From contig JANXRO010000303.1 in assembly GCA_025356765.1 (NCBI GenBank), positions 1 to 9,869 of the forward strand: a stretch of 9,869 nt of DNA, written 5' to 3'. A program made the translations under genes and the position numbers. The notes below the pieces were generated by a model. It made no database searches. It had not been told where the DNA came from and worked only from the letters and a program-made list of their open reading frames with translations. Positions 1 through 5,667 of the stretch are shown here, in pieces; position 1 is the stretch's first letter; every line of letters begins with the position of its first letter. This stretch comes from Hyphomicrobiales bacterium (lineage in GTDB: Bacteria > Pseudomonadota > Alphaproteobacteria > Rhizobiales > Aestuariivirgaceae).

Positions 1-432
1 CAATTGTTTTTGCGGCTTGGTCTAACAGGTACAATGCTTGGGCTTTTTCTCGCGCACCTTATGCCTGTGGTGGCCTATATGTTTATCATGTTGAGCGGAC
101 CCTATCGTTTTTATGATATGAAATGGAGCAACGCCGCCACAGCTTTGATGGCGCCGCAATCCAAATACTTGATGCGGGTTAAATGGCCGATGTTGAAGGC
201 GCCTTTACTTTCAAGCGTGGCGGTTGGTTTTGCCGTTAGCTTTGCGCAATTTGTGCCCGCGCAATTGGTGGCCGCGGGGCGTTATTCCACCTTGCCGATG
301 GAAGCTGTTACTTTGTCGTCAGGCTCTAATCGGCCACTCACTGCAGCATTTGCGCTTCTACTCATGGTGCCGCCGCTTGCGATATTCTTATTAAGCAGCT
401 TCTACGGCAAGCAACGTTGGGGCAACACATAA
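1..432 (+). CDS. ABC transporter permease, YnjC-like, C-terminal part (5' end outside window)
   Basis: This is the last 143 residues of an inner-membrane permease of a binding-protein-dependent ABC importer. The frame is open to the left edge, so the TTG at position 4 is not a credible start. About four hydrophobic segments are visible. Between the first two lies a cytoplasmic loop (about residues 42-65) in the place of the EAA loop that docks on the ATPase, but it is degenerate: it reads AATALMAPQ rather than EAA with the conserved glycine. The stretch with AAGRYSTLPMEAVTLSSGSN is typical of the YnjC / thiamine-permease-like group. The stop (430-432) shares its last base with the ATG of the ATPase gene, so the two are translationally coupled. 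Family-level assignment as YnjC-like is inference from sequence memory and from the YnjD- and YnjF-like genes that follow. The substrate is unknown; the binding protein would be expected upstream. Confidence 0.85.
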   Translation, partial: QLFLRLGLTGTMLGLFLAHLMPVVAYMFIMLSGPYRFYDMKWSNAATALMAPQSKYLMRVKWPMLKAPLLSSVAVGFAVSFAQFVPAQLVAAGRYSTLPMEAVTLSSGSNRPLTAAFALLLMVPPLAIFLLSSFYGKQRWGNT

Positions 433-1079
433 TGTTGCAGCTTTTAAATTTGGAGCTTCTGATCAGCAGTCAATGTCTCATTCAACCCTTTTCGCTTGAT
501 ATTGCCGAAGGCGAGATTGTTACCCTTATGGGCCCATCGGGCTGCGGCAAAACTTCTTTGTTGTCGGGAATATCTGGAACGCTGGAAACCCCTCTGCACA
601 TCAAAGGCACTTTGCTTCTGAATGGCAAAAACTTACTCTTGCTGAAACCGCATCAGCGCCGCGTTGGCCGCATGTTTCAAGATGATGTTTTATTTCCGCA
701 TCTGACAATCGGTGAAAATTTGCTGTTTGGATTGCTCAAAGGTAATCGCGCAGAGCGCCTCAAACAAATGCGCCAAGGGCTTCACGAAATTGAACTTGAT
801 GGTTTTGAAAATCGTGCCCCACACACATTATCGGGTGGCCAGCGGCAGCGGGTTTCATTGATGCGCAGCCTGCTTGCCAAACCCGATTGCATGTTACTGG
901 ACGAGCCTTTCAGCAAACTTGACCAATCGCTGCGTGGGTCCATTGCGCAAAAAACTTTTGAGATTTTAAAGCAGCATAAAATTCCAACATTGTTGGTCAC
1001 CCATCATCTGGACGATGCGCCGATGAATGGCCGCATTTTGCAAATCACGCCACAGGGAAAAGTTGTTGATGTTGGATAA
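432..1079 (+). CDS. ABC transporter ATP-binding protein, YnjD-like
   Basis: A 215-residue nucleotide-binding subunit that powers the permease encoded just upstream. All ABC motifs are visible: Walker A GPSGCGKTS (residues 34-42), Q-loop FQDD, signature LSGGQRQR, Walker B CMLLDEP followed by the D-loop SKLD, and the switch histidine in LVTHH. It is short for an importer ATPase, ending soon after the H-switch with no C-terminal regulatory domain, as in the YnjD/ThiQ group. I chose the ATG at 432 over an in-frame TTG at 417: it overlaps the permease stop as TAATG and has GGGG at 419-422 at normal ribosome-binding distance. Its 3' end overlaps the next gene by 11 bases. Function as an ATPase is secure; the transported solute is not evident. 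Confidence 0.93.
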   Translation: MLQLLNLELLISSQCLIQPFSLDIAEGEIVTLMGPSGCGKTSLLSGISGTLETPLHIKGTLLLNGKNLLLLKPHQRRVGRMFQDDVLFPHLTIGENLLFGLLKGNRAERLKQMRQGLHEIELDGFENRAPHTLSGGQRQRVSLMRSLLAKPDCMLLDEPFSKLDQSLRGSIAQKTFEILKQHKIPTLLVTHHLDDAPMNGRILQITPQGKVVDVG

Positions 1080-1677
1080 AGCCTTCCTCAAATTCACCAA
1101 GCCTTTTGTCGATGCTGTGGCGCTGCGCCTCAGCAAGCAGGGCGTGGTGGCTGATCAACTGACATTTATCGGCTTTGGTTTTGGCATGGTGGCCGCTGGA
1201 TTAATCACCCTGTCTCATCCGATGCTGGCCATTGTTCCGATTGTACTTGGCCGCATGTGCGATGGGCTTGATGGCGCGGTGGCGCGACTTACACGTTCGC
1301 AGACAGATCGCGGGGCATTTTTAGACATCGCTTTGGATTTTGTATTTTACGCTTCCGTTCCCTTGGCTTTCGTAATTACTGATGCCGCACATAATGGCTT
1401 GGCCGGCGCTGTGTTGCTGGCGGCTTTCATCACCACGGGCACGAGCTTTTTGGCCTATGCGGCGATTGCAGCAAAGCGTGGCGAACAAAGCACCGATTAT
1501 CCCACTAAGGGCATTTACTATCTGGGCGGGCTTACAGAAGGCAGCGAAACCATTGCGCTTTTTTTAGCATTTTGCATTTGGCCGCAGGCGTTCTCACCAC
1601 TGGCTTATGTCTATGCAATTCTGTGTATCTTCACAACAATCACTCGCATTTGGGCAGGGTGGATAACGTTCAGGTGA
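1069..1677 (+). CDS. CDP-alcohol phosphatidyltransferase family protein, YnjF-like
   Basis: A 202-residue integral membrane enzyme of the family that transfers a phosphatidyl or other phosphoalcohol group from a CDP-alcohol to an acceptor alcohol. The family motif D-x2-D-G-x2-A-R-x8-G-x3-D-x3-D is complete, with D65, D68, G69, A72, R73, G82, D86 and D90, so it should be catalytically active with a divalent metal. Several hydrophobic helices surround it. I chose the ATG at 1069 (AGGGA at 1054-1058 as ribosome-binding site); an in-frame start at 1027 would add 14 residues inside the ATPase gene. It overlaps the ATPase gene by 11 bases. In Escherichia coli, ynjF, a gene of this family and about this size, follows ynjC and ynjD, with ynjE in between. 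Donor and acceptor cannot be told from sequence; it lacks features that would identify it as PgsA, PssA or cardiolipin synthase specifically. Confidence 0.88.
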   Translation: MLDKAFLKFTKPFVDAVALRLSKQGVVADQLTFIGFGFGMVAAGLITLSHPMLAIVPIVLGRMCDGLDGAVARLTRSQTDRGAFLDIALDFVFYASVPLAFVITDAAHNGLAGAVLLAAFITTGTSFLAYAAIAAKRGEQSTDYPTKGIYYLGGLTEGSETIALFLAFCIWPQAFSPLAYVYAILCIFTTITRIWAGWITFR

Positions 1678-2518
1678 GCGGTTTGGGTTTGTGAACCAAA
1701 TTGACCAACACAAATGATATGATCATCAACAAATACCAAGAGCCAAATTTTTCAAGTGATACCAACGTCCAGCCATACATCTGATTTGGATAAAGCCAGA
1801 TTTTCGACCACGAGCCTATGTTCTCAGCAATCCAAATAAACAGCGCCACCAAGGCAAAACCCAAAAGCAAATTCATGCGGTGGCGATGACGGAAAACGCG
1901 GTAGTGAACGCTGGTTCGGAAAAACAGCGCGAAGGTTGCGGCAAATAAGAAATAGCGAACATCATAGACATAATGATGGCTGAAAAAATTGACGTAAACC
2001 AAAATCGCCAGCGCTGCTGTGAGCCACACGGGCGGATAGTTTTCAAATTGAAAATCAAAAATGCGGGTGACGCGGGCAAGATATGAACCTACAGCGGCAT
2101 ACATAAAGCCGGAAAACAACGGCACTTGTCCGATGCGCAACACGCTAGCTTCAGGATATGTCCATGAACCATGTTTGGTTTTGAACAGCTCCATAAGCGT
2201 TCCCACCACATGAAAAATTAAAATCACCACCGCCTCGGATGGCTTTTCCAATTTTGCCGCCAGCATCAAAAGCTGGATGGCAACCGCAGTAAGCGCCAAA
2301 AAATCATAACGCGCAAACGTGGAGTTAGATGGCCAAATGAAAGCGCTGGCCAAAACAACGCCCAGAAACAAGCCGCCAAACAAACAGGCCCAAGCCTGTT
2401 TCAAACCAAAAACAATGAACTCGAGGGCGGGCCTCCACGGCCCGCTATCCGGCAACTTTGCCAAAATTTTATGGGCCACTTCATCGATGCGGGCTTCAAC
2501 GCTGGTAAAACGACTCAA
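1670..2518 (-). CDS. DUF817 family (YoaT-like) integral membrane protein
   Basis: A 282-residue polytopic membrane protein with about eight hydrophobic segments (approximately residues 44-62, 72-90, 96-112, 132-148, 164-180, 187-201, 215-232 and 259-276). The conserved patch around residues 103-145, including H103, E110, HGSWTYPEAS and the following PLFSGFMY, is what I recognise as DUF817, named after Bacillus subtilis YoaT. The polar residues H103, E110, H116, E123, H181 and H182 could bind a metal or lie at an active site, but no function is established for the family that I can state. The start is a TTG at 2516-2518. It is supported by a strong GGAGGG (2528-2533) nine bases upstream, and no ATG occurs before the in-frame stop at 2555-2557. 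It converges on the phosphatidyltransferase gene, the two 3' ends overlapping by 8 bases. Confidence 0.85.
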   Translation of the reverse strand: MSRFTSVEARIDEVAHKILAKLPDSGPWRPALEFIVFGLKQAWACLFGGLFLGVVLASAFIWPSNSTFARYDFLALTAVAIQLLMLAAKLEKPSEAVVILIFHVVGTLMELFKTKHGSWTYPEASVLRIGQVPLFSGFMYAAVGSYLARVTRIFDFQFENYPPVWLTAALAILVYVNFFSHHYVYDVRYFLFAATFALFFRTSVHYRVFRHRHRMNLLLGFALVALFIWIAENIGSWSKIWLYPNQMYGWTLVSLEKFGSWYLLMIISFVLVNLVHKPKPLT

Positions 2519-2527
2519 TTCGATTTG

Positions 2528-2533
2528 CCCTCC
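2528..2533 (-). promoter_or_regulatory. Ribosome-binding site that fixes a TTG start
   Basis: On the minus strand this reads GGAGGG, nine bases before the TTG start of the DUF817 gene. It is the strongest Shine-Dalgarno match in the window and decides the start where no ATG or GTG is available. Confidence 0.7.
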
Positions 2534-2568
2534 GAGGCGTTCGGTAACAAATTCTTAACGATAAATCT

Positions 2569-2600
2569 TTGTCTTGCCCAAAAAAATTCTTGAATATGAC
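2569..2600 (+). promoter_or_regulatory. Possible promoter for the decarboxylase leader transcript
   Basis: Two overlapping -35-like elements (TTGTCT at 2569-2574, TTGCCC at 2574-2579) precede an AT-rich stretch containing GAATAT (2592-2597) and TATGAC (2595-2600). TTGTCT with GAATAT gives 17-base spacing. Transcription from here would start near 2605, just before the first leader hairpin. The match is weak and rests on position as much as on sequence. Confidence 0.3.
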
Positions 2601-2604
2601 AAGA

Positions 2605-2867
2605 GAATCCATCATATGCGGCCTACCCAAAGTCGCACGTGCCGCAAGGTCTCCCCAAAGCAACGACGGTGTAAGGTTTTTTGGTCTCTGCTGGTTCTCC
2701 ATCGGCCAGTGGTTCTGAGAGGCAACACTTTCATTGCCCCACATGCGATTGGTTCATCCCAATCAAATCAAGGCGCAACAGTTTTAAGTTCAAGCGTTCT
2801 CCGCGTTTCCATCGGGCGGGCCTGCTTTTGCTTTAATCTGCCATTTGATTTTTCGGGAGTTAACACC
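2605..2867 (+). promoter_or_regulatory. Structured 5' leader of the ornithine decarboxylase gene, probable speF motif
   Basis: About 260 bases without a convincing gene separate the likely promoter from the decarboxylase ATG. Local inverted repeats seen directly are: TGCGGC (2617-2622) with GCCGCA (2641-2646); CTGG (2691-2694) with CCAG (2706-2709), nested inside CTCT (2686-2689) with AGAG (2718-2721); GGCAA (2721-2725) with TTGCC (2734-2738); GATTGG (2747-2752) with CCAATC (2759-2764); and CCGC (2801-2804) with GCGG (2816-2819). A conserved cis-regulatory RNA called the speF motif is known upstream of alphaproteobacterial ornithine decarboxylase genes. Position, length and gene context fit, so I infer this is a member, but I cannot align it to the published model. 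The ligand, if any, is not visible in the sequence. CTCCC at 2651-2655 is an exact complement of the GGGAG ribosome-binding site at 2855-2859, so occlusion of translation is possible. Confidence 0.6.
2855..2859 (+). promoter_or_regulatory. Ribosome-binding site of the ornithine decarboxylase gene
   Basis: GGGAG lies eight bases before the ATG at 2868. It supports that ATG as the start rather than any of the upstream in-frame codons within the leader. Confidence 0.7.
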
Positions 2868-4004
2868 ATGGCCGCCACACAACGCATTCTTGATTTCTTG
2901 CGAAATGAGCAACCTGAAGGCCCATGCCTTGTGGTTGATCTCAATGTCGTTGAGGAAAACTATAAAGCATTTGATCATGCCATGCCCGGCACACGCATAT
3001 TTTATGCGGTGAAGGCCAACCCAGCGCCTGAAATTTTGTCGCTTCTGGCAAACTTAGGCTCGTGCTTTGACACAGCCTCGGTGCAAGAAATTAAAATGGC
3101 CTTAGCCGCAGGTGCAACACCTGACCGGATTTCTTATGGCAACACCATCAAGAAGCAACGTGATATTGCCACAGCGCACATGCTGGGCATTTCGATGTTT
3201 GCTGTGGACTCGATTGAAGAAGTTGAAAAAGTAGCTGCGGCCGCTCCGGGTGCGCGCGTGTTCTGCCGTATCCTCACTGATGGTGCAGGCGCTGAATGGC
3301 CGCTTTCACGCAAATTTGGCTGTGAACCAGCCATGGCGAAAGATGTTTTGCTTCACGCCCACAAACTTGGTCTTGGCGCTTACGGCATCTCATTCCATGT
3401 GGGCAGCCAGCAAACCCGGCTTGGTGCGTGGGACACTGCGTTAGAGCAAGCCAAGTCAATCTTTGATGAATGTGCGGCTCTTGGCATTCACCTGCAAATG
3501 GTGAACCTTGGTGGCGGCTTTCCAACCAAATATTTGAAAGCTGTTCCCGGCACCAATTCTTATGCCAATGCCATCCATGATGGTTTGGCCAAGCATTTTG
3601 GCAATGCCATTCCTGAAACTATCATTGAGCCAGGCCGCGGCATGGTGGGCAATGCTGGTGTGATCAAATCTGAAGTTGTGTTGATTTCGAAAAAGCATGT
3701 GGATGATGATCTGCGATGGGTTTATTTGGATATCGGCAAATTCGGCGGCTTGGCTGAAACCATGGATGAAGCCATTCGCTATCCTATCGTCACTGCCAAA
3801 GATGGCGATGAAAAATCACTCTGCGTGATTGCGGGGCCAACCTGTGATTCAGCCGACGTGCTTTATGAAAAAACACCTTATGCGCTGCCGATTACGCTGT
3901 CGGTGGGTGATGATGTGTTGATTGAAGCCTGTGGCGCTTACACAACGACCTATGCATCAGTGGCGTTCAACGGCTTTCCGCCATTGAAGGCTTATGTGAT
4001 TTAA
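2868..4004 (+). CDS. Ornithine/lysine decarboxylase (fold III, PLP-dependent)
   Basis: A 378-residue cytoplasmic enzyme of the eukaryotic-type ornithine decarboxylase family. It decarboxylates L-ornithine to putrescine and, in several alphaproteobacterial members, L-lysine to cadaverine as the first step of polyamine synthesis. The N-terminal alanine-racemase-like barrel carries the PLP lysine K49 in YAVKANP, H177 in HVGSQ, the glycine loop GGGFP (215-219) and the phosphate-binding EPGRG (254-258). The C-terminal barrel has GPTCDSAD with the active-site cysteine C326 contributed across the dimer. Length is that of short bacterial ODCs, without the C-terminal degradation extension of eukaryotic enzymes. 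The start at ATG 2868 is supported by GGGAG eight bases upstream; the frame is open a further 98 codons into the leader. Preference between ornithine and lysine cannot be decided from sequence, and other diamino-acid substrates are less likely. Confidence 0.93.
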   Translation: MAATQRILDFLRNEQPEGPCLVVDLNVVEENYKAFDHAMPGTRIFYAVKANPAPEILSLLANLGSCFDTASVQEIKMALAAGATPDRISYGNTIKKQRDIATAHMLGISMFAVDSIEEVEKVAAAAPGARVFCRILTDGAGAEWPLSRKFGCEPAMAKDVLLHAHKLGLGAYGISFHVGSQQTRLGAWDTALEQAKSIFDECAALGIHLQMVNLGGGFPTKYLKAVPGTNSYANAIHDGLAKHFGNAIPETIIEPGRGMVGNAGVIKSEVVLISKKHVDDDLRWVYLDIGKFGGLAETMDEAIRYPIVTAKDGDEKSLCVIAGPTCDSADVLYEKTPYALPITLSVGDDVLIEACGAYTTTYASVAFNGFPPLKAYVI

Positions 4005-4050
4005 CCTTCACCTTTCTTTTCACCTGAGCGTCTTATCGCTTTACCCATTT

Positions 4051-4140
4051 CTCTCCATGGCCGGACTTGATCCGCCCATCCAGCGACTGAAAACCCGTTC
4101 CAGAAAACTGGATCAGCGGGTCAAGCCCGCCGATGGAGAG
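4051..4140. repeat. Palindromic intergenic repeat with 33-bp imperfect inverted arms
   Basis: Left arm 4051-4083 and right arm 4108-4140 are reverse complements at 27 of 33 positions, separated by a 24-base loop. The outer ends CTCTCCAT and ATGGAGAG and the inner ends CATCCAG and CTGGATC are the best-conserved parts. Each arm is also a small hairpin in itself; the right one contains GCGGGTCAAGCCCGC (4116-4130). Palindromes with this GGGTCAAGCCC-type core are dispersed through many alphaproteobacterial intergenic regions, which is general knowledge rather than something this window can show. As RNA it would form a long stem between the decarboxylase and acetyltransferase genes, which could act as a processing, stability or termination element. 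No transposase is attached, so it would be a non-autonomous element. Confidence 0.75.
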
Positions 4141-4160
4141 AGTTGAGATTGGAATTTAAA

Positions 4161-4685
4161 ATGGTCACAATTCGTGCTGAGATTTCTTCTGATGTGGGCC
4201 CACGTGAGGCTTTGCTGAATCGTGCTTTTGGGGTGAAGCGTTTTCGCAAAACATCTGAAAAAATGCGCAAAGACCGTTTGCCTGCAGAAGGCTTGGCTTT
4301 TTCTGCGGTTGATGAAAATGGCAAACTTGTTGGCACCATTCGGTTGTGGAACATCATTGCAGGATCTGCTGGTGAAGCCTTGTTGCTTGGCCCCTTGGCG
4401 GTTGATGGCAAAGCGCGCGGCCGCGGCATTGGTGCCGCTTTGATGAACCACGCTTTATCGACAGCGCAGGACTTGGGCCATGCCGCAATCGTGTTGGTGG
4501 GCGACCCAGCCTATTATGATCGTTTTGGCTTTTCCGGCCAAGGCACACGCAGCTTGCATTTGCCAGGGCCGGTTGACCGTGCGCGTTTTCTGGGCCTTGA
4601 ACTGGTGCAGGGCGCATTGGATGGCGCTGAAGGTTTAATTGCGGCTTGTGGTCGACTAGATGAAGGTTTGAAAGTTGCAGCGTGA
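4161..4685 (+). CDS. GNAT family N-acetyltransferase (YhbS-like)
   Basis: A 174-residue acetyl-CoA-dependent acyltransferase. The acetyl-CoA pyrophosphate-binding motif is seen as LLLGPLAVDGKARGRGIGAALM (core RGRGIG, residues 86-91), and the later VLVGDPAYYDRFGF (111-124) is characteristic of the YhbS/COG3153 branch, with a conserved tyrosine pair at 118-119. I chose the ATG at 4161, with a weak GGA at 4151-4153. An upstream TTG at 4143 would add six residues but sits only two bases after the GGAGAG at the end of the palindromic repeat. A GNAT gene beside the ornithine decarboxylase gene is, as I recall, a recurrent arrangement in rhizobial relatives, so polyamine or amino acid acetylation is a tempting guess. 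The acceptor is not determined by the sequence; protein or small-molecule acetylation are both possible. Confidence 0.88.
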   Translation: MVTIRAEISSDVGPREALLNRAFGVKRFRKTSEKMRKDRLPAEGLAFSAVDENGKLVGTIRLWNIIAGSAGEALLLGPLAVDGKARGRGIGAALMNHALSTAQDLGHAAIVLVGDPAYYDRFGFSGQGTRSLHLPGPVDRARFLGLELVQGALDGAEGLIAACGRLDEGLKVAA

Positions 4686-4734
4686 TTTCATTTCACCCAA
4701 AGTTTACGTTGCCCTTTTCATCATCTAATTTTGC

Positions 4735-4742
4735 CTTATAAG
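4735..4742 (+). promoter_or_regulatory. Possible -10 element for the argB operon
   Basis: CTTATAAG ends 28 bases before the argB ATG, in the 85-base gap after the acetyltransferase gene. Candidate -35 elements are poor: TTTTCA (4715-4720) gives about 16-base spacing, while the better TTGCCC (4709-4714) is too far. This is a weak call. Confidence 0.25.
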
Positions 4743-4770
4743 CCTTAATCGCTTGAAGGATTTTGCGCCC

Positions 4771-5667
4771 ATGTCTGATATTGATATTTCTGAAACTGCC
4801 CGCATCCTTTCGGAAGCGCTGCCATTCCTTCAGCTTTATGATGATGAAGTGATTGTGGTTAAGTTTGGCGGCCATGCCATGGGTGATGAAAAGCTGGCCC
4901 AACAATTTGCCCGCGATATGGTGATGTTAAAAGTGTGTGGGCTTAACCCGGTTGTGGTGCACGGCGGGGGCCCGCAAATCAATCGCATGCTTGATAAGCT
5001 GGCGGTGAAAGCTGAATTTCGCGATGGTCTGCGTGTCACCGATAATGAAACCATGGAAGTTGTGGAAATGGTGCTTTCAGGCTCCATCAACAAAGCCATT
5101 GTGGCTTCCATTCAACAGGCGGGTGGCCGCGCCGTTGGCATTTCGGGAAAAGACGGAAATTTATTGATCGCTGAACGCTATGTGAAAGACAAGAAAGACC
5201 CTGTGACAGGTGTCATCACCCAGGTTGATTTTGGCCAAGTGGGCGAGCCTGCGCGCGTGAACGTTGAAATTCTCAATACGATTATGAAAAGCGATGCCAT
5301 TCCTGTGATCGCACCCGTGGGCATTGGTTGGGATGGCCAAACCTATAATGTGAACGCCGATACGGCTGCTGGTGCCATTGCCTCGGCCCTTCATGCCAAA
5401 CGTTTGTTGATGTTGACAGATGTGGCAGGCGTTCTGGATAAAGCCAAGCAACTTATTCGCGAATTGAAATTGGCAGATGTGCAGGGCTTGATTGATGATG
5501 GCACGATTACTGCGGGCATGATTCCGAAGATTGAAAGCGCTGCATCGGTTGTTGAATCTGGCGTTGAGGGTGTGATTATTTTAGATGGTCGCGTGCCCCA
5601 TTCGGTGTTGTTGGAATTGCTCACACCGCACGGAGTTGGCACGCGTGTTTCGCGCGATGGCAAATGA
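4771..5667 (+). CDS. argB: Acetylglutamate kinase
   Basis: A 298-residue kinase that phosphorylates N-acetyl-L-glutamate with ATP, the second step of arginine (and ornithine) synthesis, in the cytoplasm. Diagnostic features are KFGGHAM (31-37), VVVHGGGPQI (61-70), VNADTAAGA (194-202), LTDVAGVLD (215-223) and the GMIPKIES substrate/nucleotide loop. An N-terminal helix (residues about 7-22) precedes the first strand. In the family this extension forms the interlaced hexamer of arginine-inhibited enzymes, and E. coli-type enzymes lack it, so feedback inhibition by arginine is expected. I chose the ATG at 4771, ten bases after GAAGGA (4755-4760); the upstream TTG at 4753 overlaps that site. The stop overlaps the next gene as ATGA. 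Confidence 0.96.
   Translation: MSDIDISETARILSEALPFLQLYDDEVIVVKFGGHAMGDEKLAQQFARDMVMLKVCGLNPVVVHGGGPQINRMLDKLAVKAEFRDGLRVTDNETMEVVEMVLSGSINKAIVASIQQAGGRAVGISGKDGNLLIAERYVKDKKDPVTGVITQVDFGQVGEPARVNVEILNTIMKSDAIPVIAPVGIGWDGQTYNVNADTAAGAIASALHAKRLLMLTDVAGVLDKAKQLIRELKLADVQGLIDDGTITAGMIPKIESAASVVESGVEGVIILDGRVPHSVLLELLTPHGVGTRVSRDGK

Noticed and set aside
417..431. TTG start at 417 for the ABC ATPase
   Set aside because: ATG 432 overlaps the permease stop in the usual coupled form and has a ribosome-binding site; the TTG does not.
2496..2744. A minus-strand open frame of 82 codons across the divergent regulatory region
   Set aside because: No recognisable protein; it overlaps the start of the DUF817 gene and the leader hairpins, and its openness fits the low stop density of the region.
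2743..2787. A 14-codon open frame in the decarboxylase leader (begins MRLVHPNQ) as a regulatory upstream peptide
   Set aside because: No ribosome-binding site precedes its ATG, and it overlaps the GATTGG/CCAATC hairpin, which explains the sequence as RNA structure equally well.
4031..4040. Small AGCG/CGCT inverted repeat after the decarboxylase stop as a terminator
   Set aside because: Only four base pairs at most and the following T run is interrupted; the large palindrome at 4051-4140 is a better candidate for 3' end structure.
4354..4617. Minus-strand open frames opposite the acetyltransferase gene
   Set aside because: They lie wholly inside a confident gene, show no family features, and reflect codon bias of the real frame.
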